Source: an uncultured Rikenellaceae bacterium
GTDB lineage: Bacteria; Bacteroidota; Bacteroidia; Bacteroidales; Rikenellaceae
Reading direction: 5' to 3'
Assembly (NCBI GenBank): GCA_944326945.1
Contig: CALVFY010000003.1
Span: 56,726-120,725, forward strand
DNA length: 64,000 nucleotides
This document shows, piece by piece, positions 19,040 to 27,999 of this stretch. A program made the translations under genes and the position numbers. How positions within the stretch are numbered: position 1 is the stretch's first letter; every line of letters begins with the position of its first letter. Below the pieces are notes generated by a model. It ran no database searches and was not told the origin of the DNA. It saw nothing but the letters and a program-made list of their open reading frames with translations.

Positions 19040-20572
19040 CTAATCAGAGGATGAATCGGACTTTCTGTGCTCCTTCTCCGGCGGAAGCAGGGGAAGCATA
19101 CAACGGAAAACATCCCCTTCGGTGCGGGCCGAGATCTCCTGGTCGGAGTAAAAACGGTAGATGGTCCGGATGCGATCCAGTCCCGTGCCCAGAGAGCGGT
19201 GATCACTGTCGCGACGGGGGGTGTAATTATTCTCAATGACCAGATTACCGTTCTGCGTGTATATTCGGATACGGAGCGGATTGTCTGGTGTGATTTTGTT
19301 GTGTTTGATGGCGTTCTCGACCAGTGTCTGCAGACTCATCGAGGGGATCAGCCAGTCGTCGGACGATTTGTCCGTTTCGATCCTCATTTCAATTTGGTTT
19401 TCGAACCGGATTTTTTGCAGAAAATAGTATTGCAGGGTGAAATCCACCTCGTCGCCCACCCGGGAAAGAGTTGCCTTCCCCTTCTCGAGTACGTAACGGT
19501 AGACGCCCGAGAGTTTGAGCACGAATTCCCGGGCCAATCGGGTGTCGTCGGCGATCAATGCGTAGAGCGAAGTGAGCGAATTGAACAGAAAATGGGGATT
19601 GATCTGTTCGATGACTTGCTGCAGGTGGAGCTGGGCCGACTCTTTTTCGGCCTGTCTGCGCAATTCGTACTCTTTCTTCCAGCGTCGTTGGTAGAGGGTC
19701 AGCAGTGCGCTGAAGAGCAGGACGGCCAGCAGGGAGAGCATGACCGTATAGCGATGAAAATCTTCGATTTCATTGCCGATACTGATCTCCGGGACACTGA
19801 CTCCGACCACCCAACACTCTCCTTCGATCTCCATCGGAAAATAGACTCTCTGTACCGGTATGTTGAGATATTCCGACCGCACAGTACTGCGGATGATGCT
19901 ACGGCTTTCGACAACCTCCCGGATCGATGAGAGAACCTCCCCGGAAGCCATGGTGCCGATCGACAGACTGTCCGGGTGCGAGAGTATCCTGCCGTCGGAC
20001 AGGTAGATCACCGCATAACTTTTGGTGGCACGACTTTCGGTGGCCAGATAGGCATGGAGATCGCCCAGGGTGATGTCCGTTCCGCAACGGTAACACCGAC
20101 CGTCGGGCATGCGAAGGGTGCGGACAAAACTCAGATAGGGAACGGGTTGGGTTCTGTAGAGCGAGGGTTGGGTGTCGGCAGGGATGGTTTGAGGGTCGGT
20201 CAAGGGGGTGTAGGTCTCTTTGACGAACAGTTCCGTGCGTTGGGAGGTGAGATCTTGAATCCAGATACGACTGATCTTCGGATCGGACTTTCGGAGAACA
20301 TCGGTCACCAGGGTGGCTTCCTCGCGGGAGAATACGGGGTGTGTGGAGAGGAAATCGATAACGATTTCGGTCGGACGGAGACTCTTCCCGATTTCGCCTT
20401 GCAGGGCCGAGTAATGGTTGTTGCACACCTCGTTGACGATGGTGCGGTTCATTTTCAGTGCGATCCGGTTGATCGTCCGCCCTACCAGAAAAATGACTAC
20501 GCCGAAAAGGGCCAGCAGAATGAATCCTGTGGCCAATACGCCTCGTTGTGGTCGGAGATGGTGCAGTTTCAT
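19040..20572 (-). CDS. LytS-type sensor histidine kinase with extracellular Cache-like domain
   Basis: 510 residues from the ATG at 20572. An ATG 60 bases upstream is in frame but lies before the promoter. TM1 is at about 13-35 and TM2 at about 270-295. Between them is a domain of about 230 residues with the Cache-like signature YLSDGRILSHPDSLSIG, which in relatives binds small ligands. The cytoplasmic part is a His_kinase (PF06580) domain with the phospho-acceptor H327 in INPHFLFNSL, the N-box LVENAIKHN and a GTGL glycine motif. It should phosphorylate a LytTR regulator, presumably the one at 10496-11224. It heads the five-gene minus-strand block. Confidence 0.93.
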   Translation of the reverse strand: MKLHHLRPQRGVLATGFILLALFGVVIFLVGRTINRIALKMNRTIVNEVCNNHYSALQGEIGKSLRPTEIVIDFLSTHPVFSREEATLVTDVLRKSDPKISRIWIQDLTSQRTELFVKETYTPLTDPQTIPADTQPSLYRTQPVPYLSFVRTLRMPDGRCYRCGTDITLGDLHAYLATESRATKSYAVIYLSDGRILSHPDSLSIGTMASGEVLSSIREVVESRSIIRSTVRSEYLNIPVQRVYFPMEIEGECWVVGVSVPEISIGNEIEDFHRYTVMLSLLAVLLFSALLTLYQRRWKKEYELRRQAEKESAQLHLQQVIEQINPHFLFNSLTSLYALIADDTRLAREFVLKLSGVYRYVLEKGKATLSRVGDEVDFTLQYYFLQKIRFENQIEMRIETDKSSDDWLIPSMSLQTLVENAIKHNKITPDNPLRIRIYTQNGNLVIENNYTPRRDSDHRSLGTGLDRIRTIYRFYSDQEISARTEGDVFRCMLPLLPPEKEHRKSDSSSD

Positions 20573-20592
20573 GGAGGAGGATGATCTTTCCG

Positions 20593-20624
20593 CAAACATA
20601 ACGAATCGAAGGGAAGTATCCAAA
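20593..20624 (-). promoter_or_regulatory. Promoter of the sensor kinase gene
   Basis: On the minus strand, -7 TATGTTTG (20593-20600) and -33 TTTG (20621-20624) with a 20-base spacer. The ATG at 20572 lies about 15 bases after the expected transcription start, which decides the start codon. Confidence 0.8.
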
Positions 20625-20702
20625 CGATGCAAAGGACTCTTTGTGAAGAGATATTTTTGGGAAAGGTGCGGCGGATCGGGCGAGAATAAAAAAATCTTTT
20701 GC

Positions 20703-20710
20703 TATCTTTG
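20703..20710 (+). promoter_or_regulatory. -7 box of pdxA
   Basis: TATCTTTG, 25 bases before the ATG. No clear -33 TTTG is seen at 19-20 bases upstream. Confidence 0.6.
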
Positions 20711-20735
20711 TGATTTGTAACGTCAATAAATCAAT

Positions 20736-21833
20736 ATGAGCGAACAGAAAATAAGAGTGGGCATTACGTTGGGTGATGTCAATGGTGTGGGTCCGGAGGT
20801 AGTGATCAAGGCTTTCACCCATCCGTTGATGAGCGAAATGTGTATTCCCGTATTGTATGGTCCTGCCAAGGCGCTCTCCTTTTATCGGAAAGGTATCGAA
20901 GGGGCGGAAAATTTTGCCTATACGGTGGTTTCCTCGGCTCGGGATGCGCGTTCTCGGCGGGTGAATCTGGTGGAGTGCGGTGATTCGGAGGTCAAGATCG
21001 AACCCGGTGTCTCTTCACCTGAAGCAGGTCGGGCAGCCGTAGCCGCTCTGCGTGCCGCTGTGGCGGATGTTCAAGAGGGGGTGGTGGATGTGTTGGTGAC
21101 GGCCCCGATCAACAAGGAGAATGTTCAGTCGGACGATTTTCAATATACCGGACATACCGAATTTCTGGCAGCTGCCTGGGGGGGAGAACCGTTGATGATG
21201 ATGTGCAGCGATCTGCTCAAGGTGGGACTGGTGACGATTCATGTGCCTGTGAGCGAGATCAGTGTCGGAATTACCAAAGAGAAGATCGTGCAACGGATCG
21301 AACAACTGCGTTGTTCGTTGATTGCCGATTTTTCAGTCAATGAACCGCGTATTGCGGTGTTGGCGCTCAATCCTCATGCCGGTGACGGAGGATTGTTGGG
21401 GGGCGAGGAGGAGATGATTATCCGCCCGGCCATTCAGGAAGCGGCACGTCGGGGAATATTGGCATTCGGACCTTTTGCTGCCGACGGATTGTTTGCATCG
21501 GGTGCATTCCGCCGCTATGATGCCGTGCTGGCCATGTATCACGATCAGGGATTGGCTCCTTTCAAGGCACTTACTCCTCAAGGGGTGAATTTTACGGCTT
21601 CGCTGCCGTTTGTGCGCACGAGTCCCGATCATGGAGTGGCATACGATATTGCCGGACAGGGCGTGGCCGATCCGGCGTCGATGCGAGAAGCCATTTATCT
21701 GGCTCAGGATATTTTCCGGAGTCGGCAACTCTATGCACGGATCACCCAAAATCCGCTGCTCCGTTATGAACGCGAGAAGGGTGGACGCGATATTTCGGTG
21801 AGCGATTTGCCTCAGACCGAAGAGATCGATTGA
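20736..21833 (+). CDS. pdxA: 4-hydroxythreonine-4-phosphate dehydrogenase
   Basis: 365 residues. PdxA oxidises 4-phosphohydroxy-L-threonine with NAD in pyridoxal phosphate synthesis; the product then condenses with deoxyxylulose phosphate through PdxJ. Visible family blocks are [14 protein letters not shown] at the N-terminus, the metal-site segment [10 protein letters not shown] and the C-terminal [13 protein letters not shown]. Length and order are normal. It has its own promoter and is followed 76 bases later by thrS. Confidence 0.95.
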   Translation: MSEQKIRVGITLGDVNGVGPEVVIKAFTHPLMSEMCIPVLYGPAKALSFYRKGIEGAENFAYTVVSSARDARSRRVNLVECGDSEVKIEPGVSSPEAGRAAVAALRAAVADVQEGVVDVLVTAPINKENVQSDDFQYTGHTEFLAAAWGGEPLMMMCSDLLKVGLVTIHVPVSEISVGITKEKIVQRIEQLRCSLIADFSVNEPRIAVLALNPHAGDGGLLGGEEEMIIRPAIQEAARRGILAFGPFAADGLFASGAFRRYDAVLAMYHDQGLAPFKALTPQGVNFTASLPFVRTSPDHGVAYDIAGQGVADPASMREAIYLAQDIFRSRQLYARITQNPLLRYEREKGGRDISVSDLPQTEEID

Positions 21834-21909
21834 TGAAAACCAAGTCTTCGGGGTATTCCGTCTCGTAATTGTGGAAGCCCGGGAGCAAAACGATAAAAAA
21901 CAAAACGAT

Positions 21910-23859
21910 ATGATCAAAATTACTTTTCCCGACGGCAGCGTTCGTGAGTATGCCCAGGGAACGACGGGGTTGCAGATTGCCGAGAGCATCAGTCCTCGAT
22001 TGGCGCAAGAGGTGCTGGCGGCAGGCGTGAACGGTAAGGTACAGGATCTGAACCAGCCGATCGACGCGGATGCCGAAATCAGACTGTTCAAATGGGATGA
22101 CGACGAAGGAAAACGAACCTTCTGGCACACTTCGTCGCACCTGTTGGCCGAGGCACTCGAATCGCTCTATCCGGGTATCAAATTTGGTATCGGCCCCAGC
22201 ATTGAAAACGGATTTTATTATGATGTGGATGCACCGGTGCCTATCACCGAGGCCGACCTGCCCCGGATCGAGCAGAAGATGGTCGAACTGGCCCGCAACA
22301 AGGAACCCCTGGTGCGTCGCGAGGTGCCCAAAGCCGAAGCCCTGAAGACCTTCACCGAAAAGGGCGATCAATATAAAGTGGAGTTGATCACCGATCTGGA
22401 AGACGGTACGATCTCTTTCTATACGAACGGTGCCTTTACCGATTTGTGTCGCGGACCGCACTTGCCCAATACGGGATTGATCAAGGCCATCAAGTTGACT
22501 TCGGTGGCCGGAGCCTATTGGCGGGGTAATGAGAAGAACAAGATGCTGACCCGTATTTACGGTATTACGTTCCCCAAGAAATCGATGCTCGACGACTATC
22601 TGGCCATGATGGAGGAGGCTAAAAAACGTGATCACCGTAAACTTGGCAAGGAACTTGAATTGTTTACCTTCTCGCCGAGAGTAGGTCAGGGGTTGCCTTT
22701 GTGGTTGCCCAAGGGGGCCGCACTTCGCGAACGTTTGCAACGTTTCCTGCAGGACGTACAGAAAGATTACGGTTACCAGCAGGTCATCACGCCGCATATC
22801 GGTATGAAAGAACTCTATGTCACTTCGGGCCACTACGCCAAGTATGGCCAGGATTCGTTCCAGCCGATCCATACGCCCGATCCGAACGAGGAGTTCCTGC
22901 TCAAACCGATGAACTGTCCGCATCACTGTGAGATTTATCGTAGCAAACCGCGTTCGTATCGTGATCTGCCGTTGCGTTTTGCCGAGTTCGGTACGGTGTA
23001 CCGTTACGAGCAGAGTGGTGAGTTGCACGGATTGACCCGTGTGCGTGGATTTACGCAGGACGATGCCCACCTCTTCGTGCGTCCCGATCAGTTGCTCGAG
23101 GAGTTCGAGAAGGTGATCGACATTGTTCTTTATATTTTCAAGACGCTCAAATTCGACAACTATACGGCACAGGTATCGTTGCGCGACCCGAATAACCGGG
23201 AAAAATACATCGGTTCGGACGAGAACTGGGAAAAGGCCGAAAGCGCCATTATCAAAGCCGCCGAGGAGAAGGGACTTAAAACGGTGGTGGAGTACGGCGA
23301 GGCTGCATTCTACGGTCCGAAACTGGACTTCATGGTGAAAGACGCCATCGGTCGCAAATGGCAATTGGGAACCATCCAGGTAGATTATAACCTGCCGGAG
23401 CGTTTCGATCTGACCTATAAGGGCAACGACGACAAGGAGCATCGTCCGATCATGATCCACCGAGCCCCGTTCGGTTCGTTGGAGCGTTTCGTGGCCGTTT
23501 TGCTGGAACACACGGGTGGTAAGTTCCCCTTGTGGCTGGCACCGGATCAGGTGGTTGTGCTGCCGATCAGCGAAAAATTCAACGATTATGCGGAAAAAGT
23601 TTCAAAATTCCTGAATAATCACGATATTCGCGCACAGGTCGATGACCGCAACGAGAAGATCGGCAGAAAGATACGCGATAATGAACTCAAACGTATCCCT
23701 TTTCTGCTGATCGTAGGAGAGAAAGAAGAGGCTGCCGGAGAGGTTTCGCTGCGTGTGCAGGGAGAAGGAGACAAGGGCAGTATGAAGCAAGAGGCGTTTG
23801 CCGATTATGTGAAAAAGCTGGTGCAGGAGGAACTTGATGCGGCTAAAGCGATTCGTTAG
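21910..23859 (+). CDS. thrS: Threonyl-tRNA synthetase
   Basis: 649 residues from the ATG at 21910 ([10 protein letters not shown]). An upstream in-frame GTG would add 13 Lys/Asp-rich residues not usual in the family. An N-terminal TGS domain is followed by the editing domain with [11 protein letters not shown]. The class II catalytic core contains the zinc-site cysteine in [10 protein letters not shown] and motif 2 in [18 protein letters not shown]; an anticodon-binding domain ends the protein. It charges tRNA-Thr and clears mischarged Ser-tRNA-Thr. infC follows 39 bases later, the common thrS-infC arrangement. Confidence 0.97.
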   Translation: MIKITFPDGSVREYAQGTTGLQIAESISPRLAQEVLAAGVNGKVQDLNQPIDADAEIRLFKWDDDEGKRTFWHTSSHLLAEALESLYPGIKFGIGPSIENGFYYDVDAPVPITEADLPRIEQKMVELARNKEPLVRREVPKAEALKTFTEKGDQYKVELITDLEDGTISFYTNGAFTDLCRGPHLPNTGLIKAIKLTSVAGAYWRGNEKNKMLTRIYGITFPKKSMLDDYLAMMEEAKKRDHRKLGKELELFTFSPRVGQGLPLWLPKGAALRERLQRFLQDVQKDYGYQQVITPHIGMKELYVTSGHYAKYGQDSFQPIHTPDPNEEFLLKPMNCPHHCEIYRSKPRSYRDLPLRFAEFGTVYRYEQSGELHGLTRVRGFTQDDAHLFVRPDQLLEEFEKVIDIVLYIFKTLKFDNYTAQVSLRDPNNREKYIGSDENWEKAESAIIKAAEEKGLKTVVEYGEAAFYGPKLDFMVKDAIGRKWQLGTIQVDYNLPERFDLTYKGNDDKEHRPIMIHRAPFGSLERFVAVLLEHTGGKFPLWLAPDQVVVLPISEKFNDYAEKVSKFLNNHDIRAQVDDRNEKIGRKIRDNELKRIPFLLIVGEKEEAAGEVSLRVQGEGDKGSMKQEAFADYVKKLVQEELDAAKAIR

Positions 23860-23884
23860 AAAAGAAAGATTGTTTAACTAAAAT

Positions 23885-23890
23885 AGGAGG
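23885..23890 (+). promoter_or_regulatory. Strong Shine-Dalgarno site that marks the ATA start of infC
   Basis: AGGAGG lies 8 bases before the ATA at 23899. Such a complete site is unusual in this window, where most genes lack one. The in-frame GTG at 23944 has no comparable site, so this element argues for the ATA as start codon. Confidence 0.75.
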
Positions 23891-23898
23891 ACAAAGCT

Positions 23899-24492
23899 AT
23901 AAACACAACAAAACCATTTCCGCCGAGGACGACCAACAACCCTGTGAAAAGTCCTGTAAGAGGTAATCGGGTTGATAAAGAGAATCCTCACCGTATCAAC
24001 GGAGAGATCACCGCCCCGCAGGTTCGGGTTGTGGGTGAGAATATTGAAGCTCCGGTCGTGCTTCCTATCCGAGAAGCATTGAAACTGGCCGATGACATGG
24101 AACTCGATCTGGTCGAGATTTCGCCTAAGGCAGATCCCCCGGTCTGTCGTATTGTGGACTATCAGAAATTTCTGTATCAACAGAAAAAGAAAGCTAAGGA
24201 GATCAAGGCCAAATCCGTCAAGGTAGTGGTGAAGGAGATCCGATTCGGTCCGCAAACCGACGATCATGATTATAACTTCAAACTCCGTCATGCGGAGAAT
24301 TTCCTCAAAGAGGGTGCCAAGGTGAAGGCATATGTCTTTTTCCGTGGTCGTTCGATTGTCTTCAAGGAGCAGGGTGAAATTCTGTTGTTGCGTTTCGCTA
24401 CCGACCTCGAAGAGTTGGCTAAAGTTGAAATGATGCCGAAACTGGAGGGTAAACGGATGAGTATTATGCTGGCTCCGAAACCCAAAAAGTAA
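23899..24492 (+). CDS. infC: Translation initiation factor IF-3
   Basis: IF-3 binds the 30S subunit, keeps subunits apart and checks the start codon. I place the start at ATA 23899, giving 197 residues; the alternative GTG at 23944 gives 182. The IF-3 N domain begins [15 protein letters not shown], then the linker [13 protein letters not shown] and the C domain [25 protein letters not shown] in consecutive pieces. Many bacteria start infC with a codon that IF-3 itself rejects (AUU in E. coli), which allows autoregulation, and ATA fits that logic. It lies 39 bases after thrS and is probably co-transcribed. A terminator follows directly, so rpmI and rplT are absent here. Confidence 0.9.
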   Translation: MNTTKPFPPRTTNNPVKSPVRGNRVDKENPHRINGEITAPQVRVVGENIEAPVVLPIREALKLADDMELDLVEISPKADPPVCRIVDYQKFLYQQKKKAKEIKAKSVKVVVKEIRFGPQTDDHDYNFKLRHAENFLKEGAKVKAYVFFRGRSIVFKEQGEILLLRFATDLEELAKVEMMPKLEGKRMSIMLAPKPKK

Positions 24493-24508
24493 TATAGGGT
24501 GATGTACC

Positions 24509-24545
24509 AAAAAGGGCTTACGACTTAGTCGTAAGCCCTTTTTTT
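24509..24545 (+). terminator. Terminator after infC
   Basis: 16-bp perfect arms (24509-24524 and 24528-24543) on a TTA loop, followed by T residues. The A:T-rich outer pairs let it also serve miaB on the other strand. Confidence 0.9.
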
Positions 24546-24605
24546 CATTTTTAGTATCTGCCGAAGAGAAGAGAATGATTGATATTTTGCCTGTCCGGGA
24601 CAGGA

Positions 24606-26003
24606 TTATCTGTTTCTCTGTATCTCCGTTTCGACAGGAATTCCCATCAGAGTGGCCGAGGTACAACCGGTGATTTCTATCTCTACATAGTCGCCGATAC
24701 GATAATTTCCCCGGTCGAAGATGACAGCTTTATTTTGAGAGGTACGTCCGAACAGTTGGTCTCCGCTGCGTTTGCTTTCACCCTCGATCAGCACCTCGAA
24801 ACGTTTGCCGACATCGCGGCGATTGTTTTCCAGGGAAAGTTCGTTTTGTAGTGCGATGATTTCATTCAGCCGAGCGGTCTTTACGTCATCGGGTACATCG
24901 TCTGTCATGGTACGGGCCGCCTTGGTGCCGGGACGTTCCGAGTATTTGAACATGAAGGCGGAAGAGTAACCGACCTCGCGCATCAGTGAAAGCGTCAGGG
25001 CATGATCTTCTTCGGTTTCCGTGCAGAAACCGGCGATCAAGTCGGTTGAGATGGCGCAATCGGGTATGATCCGTCGGATGGCGGCGATTCGGTCGAGATA
25101 CCACTCCCGGGTGTATTTGCGATTCATCAGGGCCAGCATCCGACTGCTCCCCGATTGGGCGGGCAGGTGGATTGCCCGGCACAAGTTGGGCCGGGATGCG
25201 ATTGTTTCCAGCAGTTTATCGCTGATGTCTTTGGGGTGGGAGGTGGCAAAACGTACCCGTAGCGAAGGATCCAGATCTGCTACTCGGGAGAGCAGTTCCG
25301 GAAAGTCGGTCACACAAGAGGTATCTCCTGTATCGGAAGGAGTCTCCCAGCGATAGGAGTTGACATTTTGTCCCAACAGAGTGATCTCCTTGTAACCGGC
25401 TGCCAGCAGTTCGCGGGCTTCGCGCAGGATTGTTTCCGGATCACGGCTACGCTCACCTCCTCGTGTGTAGGGAACTACGCAATAGGCGCACATGTTGTTG
25501 CATCCACGCATGATGGCGATAAAGGCGCTCACTCCGTTCGGGTCGAGCCTGACGGGCGATACATCAGCATAGGTTTCTTCCCGGGACAGCAGGACATTCA
25601 CGCCCCGGCCTCCGTGAGAGGCTTCTTGCAACAGACGAGGCAGATCACGATAGGCATCGGGACCGGCCACGATATCTACAATCCGTTCCTGCTCCAACAG
25701 TTTGTCTTTCAGACGTTCGGCCATACAACCGATGATCCCTATCATAAGCGAGGGTTTAAGTCGTTTGTAACGGCGGAACTCTTTCAGGCGACCCCAGATA
25801 CGCTGTTCGGCATTGTCCCGGATCGAACAGGTATTGACCAAAATCACATCGGCTTCTTCGATCCGTTGAGTATAGAAATAGCCCTCTTTCTGAAGCAGTG
25901 CGACTACGATTTCGCTGTCGCCCACATTCATTTGGCATCCGTAGGTCTCGATATAGAGTTTTTTGCCGCCGCCGACAAGCGGGCGCAGGTTGTTCGGTTC
26001 CAT
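24606..26003 (-). CDS. miaB: tRNA-2-methylthio-N6-isopentenyladenosine synthase MiaB
   Basis: 465 residues. This radical-SAM methylthiotransferase adds a methylthio group to i6A37 of tRNAs reading UNN codons. The N-terminal MTTase domain (ETYGCQMNVGDSE, NTCSIRDNAEQR, IGCMAER) supplies three cluster cysteines. The radical-SAM motif CNNMCAYC follows, and the C-terminal TRAM domain ends near the stop codon. The GCQMNVGDSE form and the TRAM placement favour MiaB over RimO or MtaB. A -7 TACTTTTG lies at 26080-26087 with a leader of about 70 bases. Confidence 0.96.
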   Translation of the reverse strand: MEPNNLRPLVGGGKKLYIETYGCQMNVGDSEIVVALLQKEGYFYTQRIEEADVILVNTCSIRDNAEQRIWGRLKEFRRYKRLKPSLMIGIIGCMAERLKDKLLEQERIVDIVAGPDAYRDLPRLLQEASHGGRGVNVLLSREETYADVSPVRLDPNGVSAFIAIMRGCNNMCAYCVVPYTRGGERSRDPETILREARELLAAGYKEITLLGQNVNSYRWETPSDTGDTSCVTDFPELLSRVADLDPSLRVRFATSHPKDISDKLLETIASRPNLCRAIHLPAQSGSSRMLALMNRKYTREWYLDRIAAIRRIIPDCAISTDLIAGFCTETEEDHALTLSLMREVGYSSAFMFKYSERPGTKAARTMTDDVPDDVKTARLNEIIALQNELSLENNRRDVGKRFEVLIEGESKRSGDQLFGRTSQNKAVIFDRGNYRIGDYVEIEITGCTSATLMGIPVETEIQRNR

Positions 26004-26079
26004 GTCTGAATCTGTTGACTGAATCTGTTTGGACGGACCGGAATCCCGGAATCGGGGAACGCCGATCCTGTTCGCGCTG

Positions 26080-26087
26080 CAAAAGTA
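26080..26087 (-). promoter_or_regulatory. -7 box of miaB
   Basis: TACTTTTG on the minus strand, 76 bases before the ATG. No -33 TTTG is evident. Confidence 0.5.
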
Positions 26088-26175
26088 CGAAAAAAATCGG
26101 AAAGAGTATGAACGGTCTCTTCAAGGGAATGTGTGAACCTTCCCGGAAGATCTTGACTGAAACTCGGGATGGTGT

Positions 26176-27093
26176 TTATTTGCTTTCTTTCAGTTTCTTG
26201 AACCCGTCGCCGAAAGTTTCATAGGCGTTGACCACCACCACAAATGAATCTGGATCGATCTCTTTGATTTTATTCTGTACTGAAGATATCTCCCTGCGAC
26301 TGACCACCAGGAAAATCATATCTCGATCCTGTTTGGTGTAGGTGCCCGAAGATTTGATATAGGTTGCACCTCGTCCCATTTCGTCGAGGATAAAACGGGT
26401 GAGTTCTTCGTTCTTTTGGGAGATGATGAAGAGCAGCTTGTCGTAACTGGCACCGTCGATGACATAGTCGATAACCCGCGAGGAGACGAAGATCGTCACC
26501 AGTGAATAGAGCGGTAATCTCCAGTCACCCAGTACAATGATACCCAGAATGACGACAGAGGCATCGGCCAGCAGAATACCCCGCGAAAAACTCATGTGGG
26601 CAAATCGATTCAACAGCATGGCAATGATGTCGGTGCCGCCCGTAGTAGCACGTGTTTTGACAACCAGACCTGTTCCTGTACCGATCAATACTCCGCCAAA
26701 GATACAGGAGATGATGATGTCATTCGAAAGATCGATCTTGCCATGTAACATTATTGCAGGATTCTCGCCTACGAGGTAGGTGAGAGTATTCATAATCAAA
26801 GGAGTGAGAATGGCTGCGACAATGGTGCGGGCTCCGAACATTCCTCCGAATACCCGAATGGCGATCAACAGCAGAGGTATATCGAACATCAGTCCGAATG
26901 TTCCCACCTGGATTTGAGGAATCAACTGATGCAGGACGATACCCAGACCATAGACGCCGCCTGGTACGATCTTGTAGGGGTTGATGAAAAAGACAAAGCC
27001 CGATGCGAGGATCGTACATCCGATAAGGACATTCAGCCACGATTTCCACCAGCTGGCGGAAAAAAGCTGTTCTTTCAGTTGATATGCCTTCAT
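26176..27093 (-). CDS. YitT-family membrane protein (DUF161 + DUF2179)
   Basis: 305 residues. The first 200 form five or six transmembrane segments of the YitT_membrane/DUF161 type (FVFFINPYKIVPGGVYGLGI is the family opening). The last 80 are a DUF2179 domain (MIFLVVSRREISSVQNKIKEIDPDSFV read in two parts), a small ferredoxin-like fold thought to bind ligand. The family's transport substrate is unknown. A -7 TACTTTTG lies 21 bases before the ATG. The gene stands alone. Confidence 0.88.
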   Translation of the reverse strand: MKAYQLKEQLFSASWWKSWLNVLIGCTILASGFVFFINPYKIVPGGVYGLGIVLHQLIPQIQVGTFGLMFDIPLLLIAIRVFGGMFGARTIVAAILTPLIMNTLTYLVGENPAIMLHGKIDLSNDIIISCIFGGVLIGTGTGLVVKTRATTGGTDIIAMLLNRFAHMSFSRGILLADASVVILGIIVLGDWRLPLYSLVTIFVSSRVIDYVIDGASYDKLLFIISQKNEELTRFILDEMGRGATYIKSSGTYTKQDRDMIFLVVSRREISSVQNKIKEIDPDSFVVVVNAYETFGDGFKKLKESK

Positions 27094-27114
27094 AGTTCCT
27101 GCTTAAATAAATAA

Positions 27115-27122
27115 CAAAAGTA
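27115..27122 (-). promoter_or_regulatory. -7 box of the YitT gene
   Basis: TACTTTTG on the minus strand, 21 bases before the ATG; no clear -33. The rest of the 204-base gap to plsY is A/T-rich and shows nothing else beyond the plsY box. Confidence 0.55.
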
Positions 27123-27262
27123 ATAATTTTTGTTTAAAAATCATCATGCCGGGTGCGGAAAAAGATGGAAAAATAGATTCAATAATAGTCATAAGAGGCT
27201 TTTGAGGTGTGTAGACCGTTCAATCTGTGGTATAATGGTTTTTCTTTTTGGGAACTCTTTTG

Positions 27263-27270
27263 TACCTTTG
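27263..27270 (+). promoter_or_regulatory. -7 box of plsY
   Basis: TACCTTTG, 27 bases before the ATG at 27298. The -33 region holds only T runs. Confidence 0.6.
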
Positions 27271-27297
27271 GAACTTAAATCATAAGGTAGAGAAGAG

Positions 27298-27933
27298 ATG
27301 ATCTTCGTGGATATTTTGCTTGTTGTGGTCGCCTATTTGCTGGGGTCTATCCCCAGTGCGGTGTGGATCGGCAAAAAATATTACGGCATTGACGTGAGAG
27401 AACATGGCAGTAAGAATGCCGGTGCGACGAATACTTTGCGGGTGTTGGGAAAACGGGCTGCCTTGCCTGTTTTTGCATTGGATGTACTGAAAGGATTTGT
27501 AGCCGTTACATTGGCTCATCTGGCCGGATACCCTCACGGAAGTGACCAGATGTTCAATCTGAAGATCGCACTGGTGGCTGCTGCGGTACTTGGCCACATT
27601 TTTCCTGTTTTTGCGGGATTCCGTGGAGGAAAAGGGGTGGCGACTTTGGCTGGAGCCGTGTTGGGAGTCTATCCTCCGGCGGTGTTGTTGTGTCTGGCGA
27701 CTTTTTTGGTAGTGTTGATGATCTCCCACTACGTGTCGCTCAGTTCGATGACTGCCGGAGTGATGTTTCCGATCTTCATTGTGTTGGTATTCAGGGAGAC
27801 TTATCTGCCGTTGATTCTCTTCGGTTGTGTGATAGCCGTGTTGTTGATCTTTACGCACAGGAAGAATATTCGCCGGCTGATTGCGGGAACCGAATCCAAA
27901 ATTTATCTGTGGAAACCGCGAAATCGTAAGTAA
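27298..27933 (+). CDS. plsY: Acyl-phosphate:glycerol-3-phosphate acyltransferase
   Basis: 211 residues in an inner-membrane protein of five or so segments. PlsY moves an acyl group from acyl phosphate to the sn-1 position of glycerol 3-phosphate, the first step of phospholipid synthesis. The three family motifs are seen: LLGSIPSAVWIGK, then GSKNAGATNTLRVLGK, and GFRGGKGVATLAG. The acyl-CoA synthetase gene follows 66 bases later and may be co-transcribed, which would join two lipid steps. Length is normal. Confidence 0.96.
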   Translation: MIFVDILLVVVAYLLGSIPSAVWIGKKYYGIDVREHGSKNAGATNTLRVLGKRAALPVFALDVLKGFVAVTLAHLAGYPHGSDQMFNLKIALVAAAVLGHIFPVFAGFRGGKGVATLAGAVLGVYPPAVLLCLATFLVVLMISHYVSLSSMTAGVMFPIFIVLVFRETYLPLILFGCVIAVLLIFTHRKNIRRLIAGTESKIYLWKPRNRK

Positions 27934-27999
27934 GGGGCGATTTTTGCTGTTTCATTTCCGAACCATGTGCCCGGGATGGGCTTTTAATACTTCCGAACC

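Noticed and set aside
23944..23946. GTG start for infC
   Set aside because: No Shine-Dalgarno site is near it, while an ideal one precedes the in-frame ATA at 23899.
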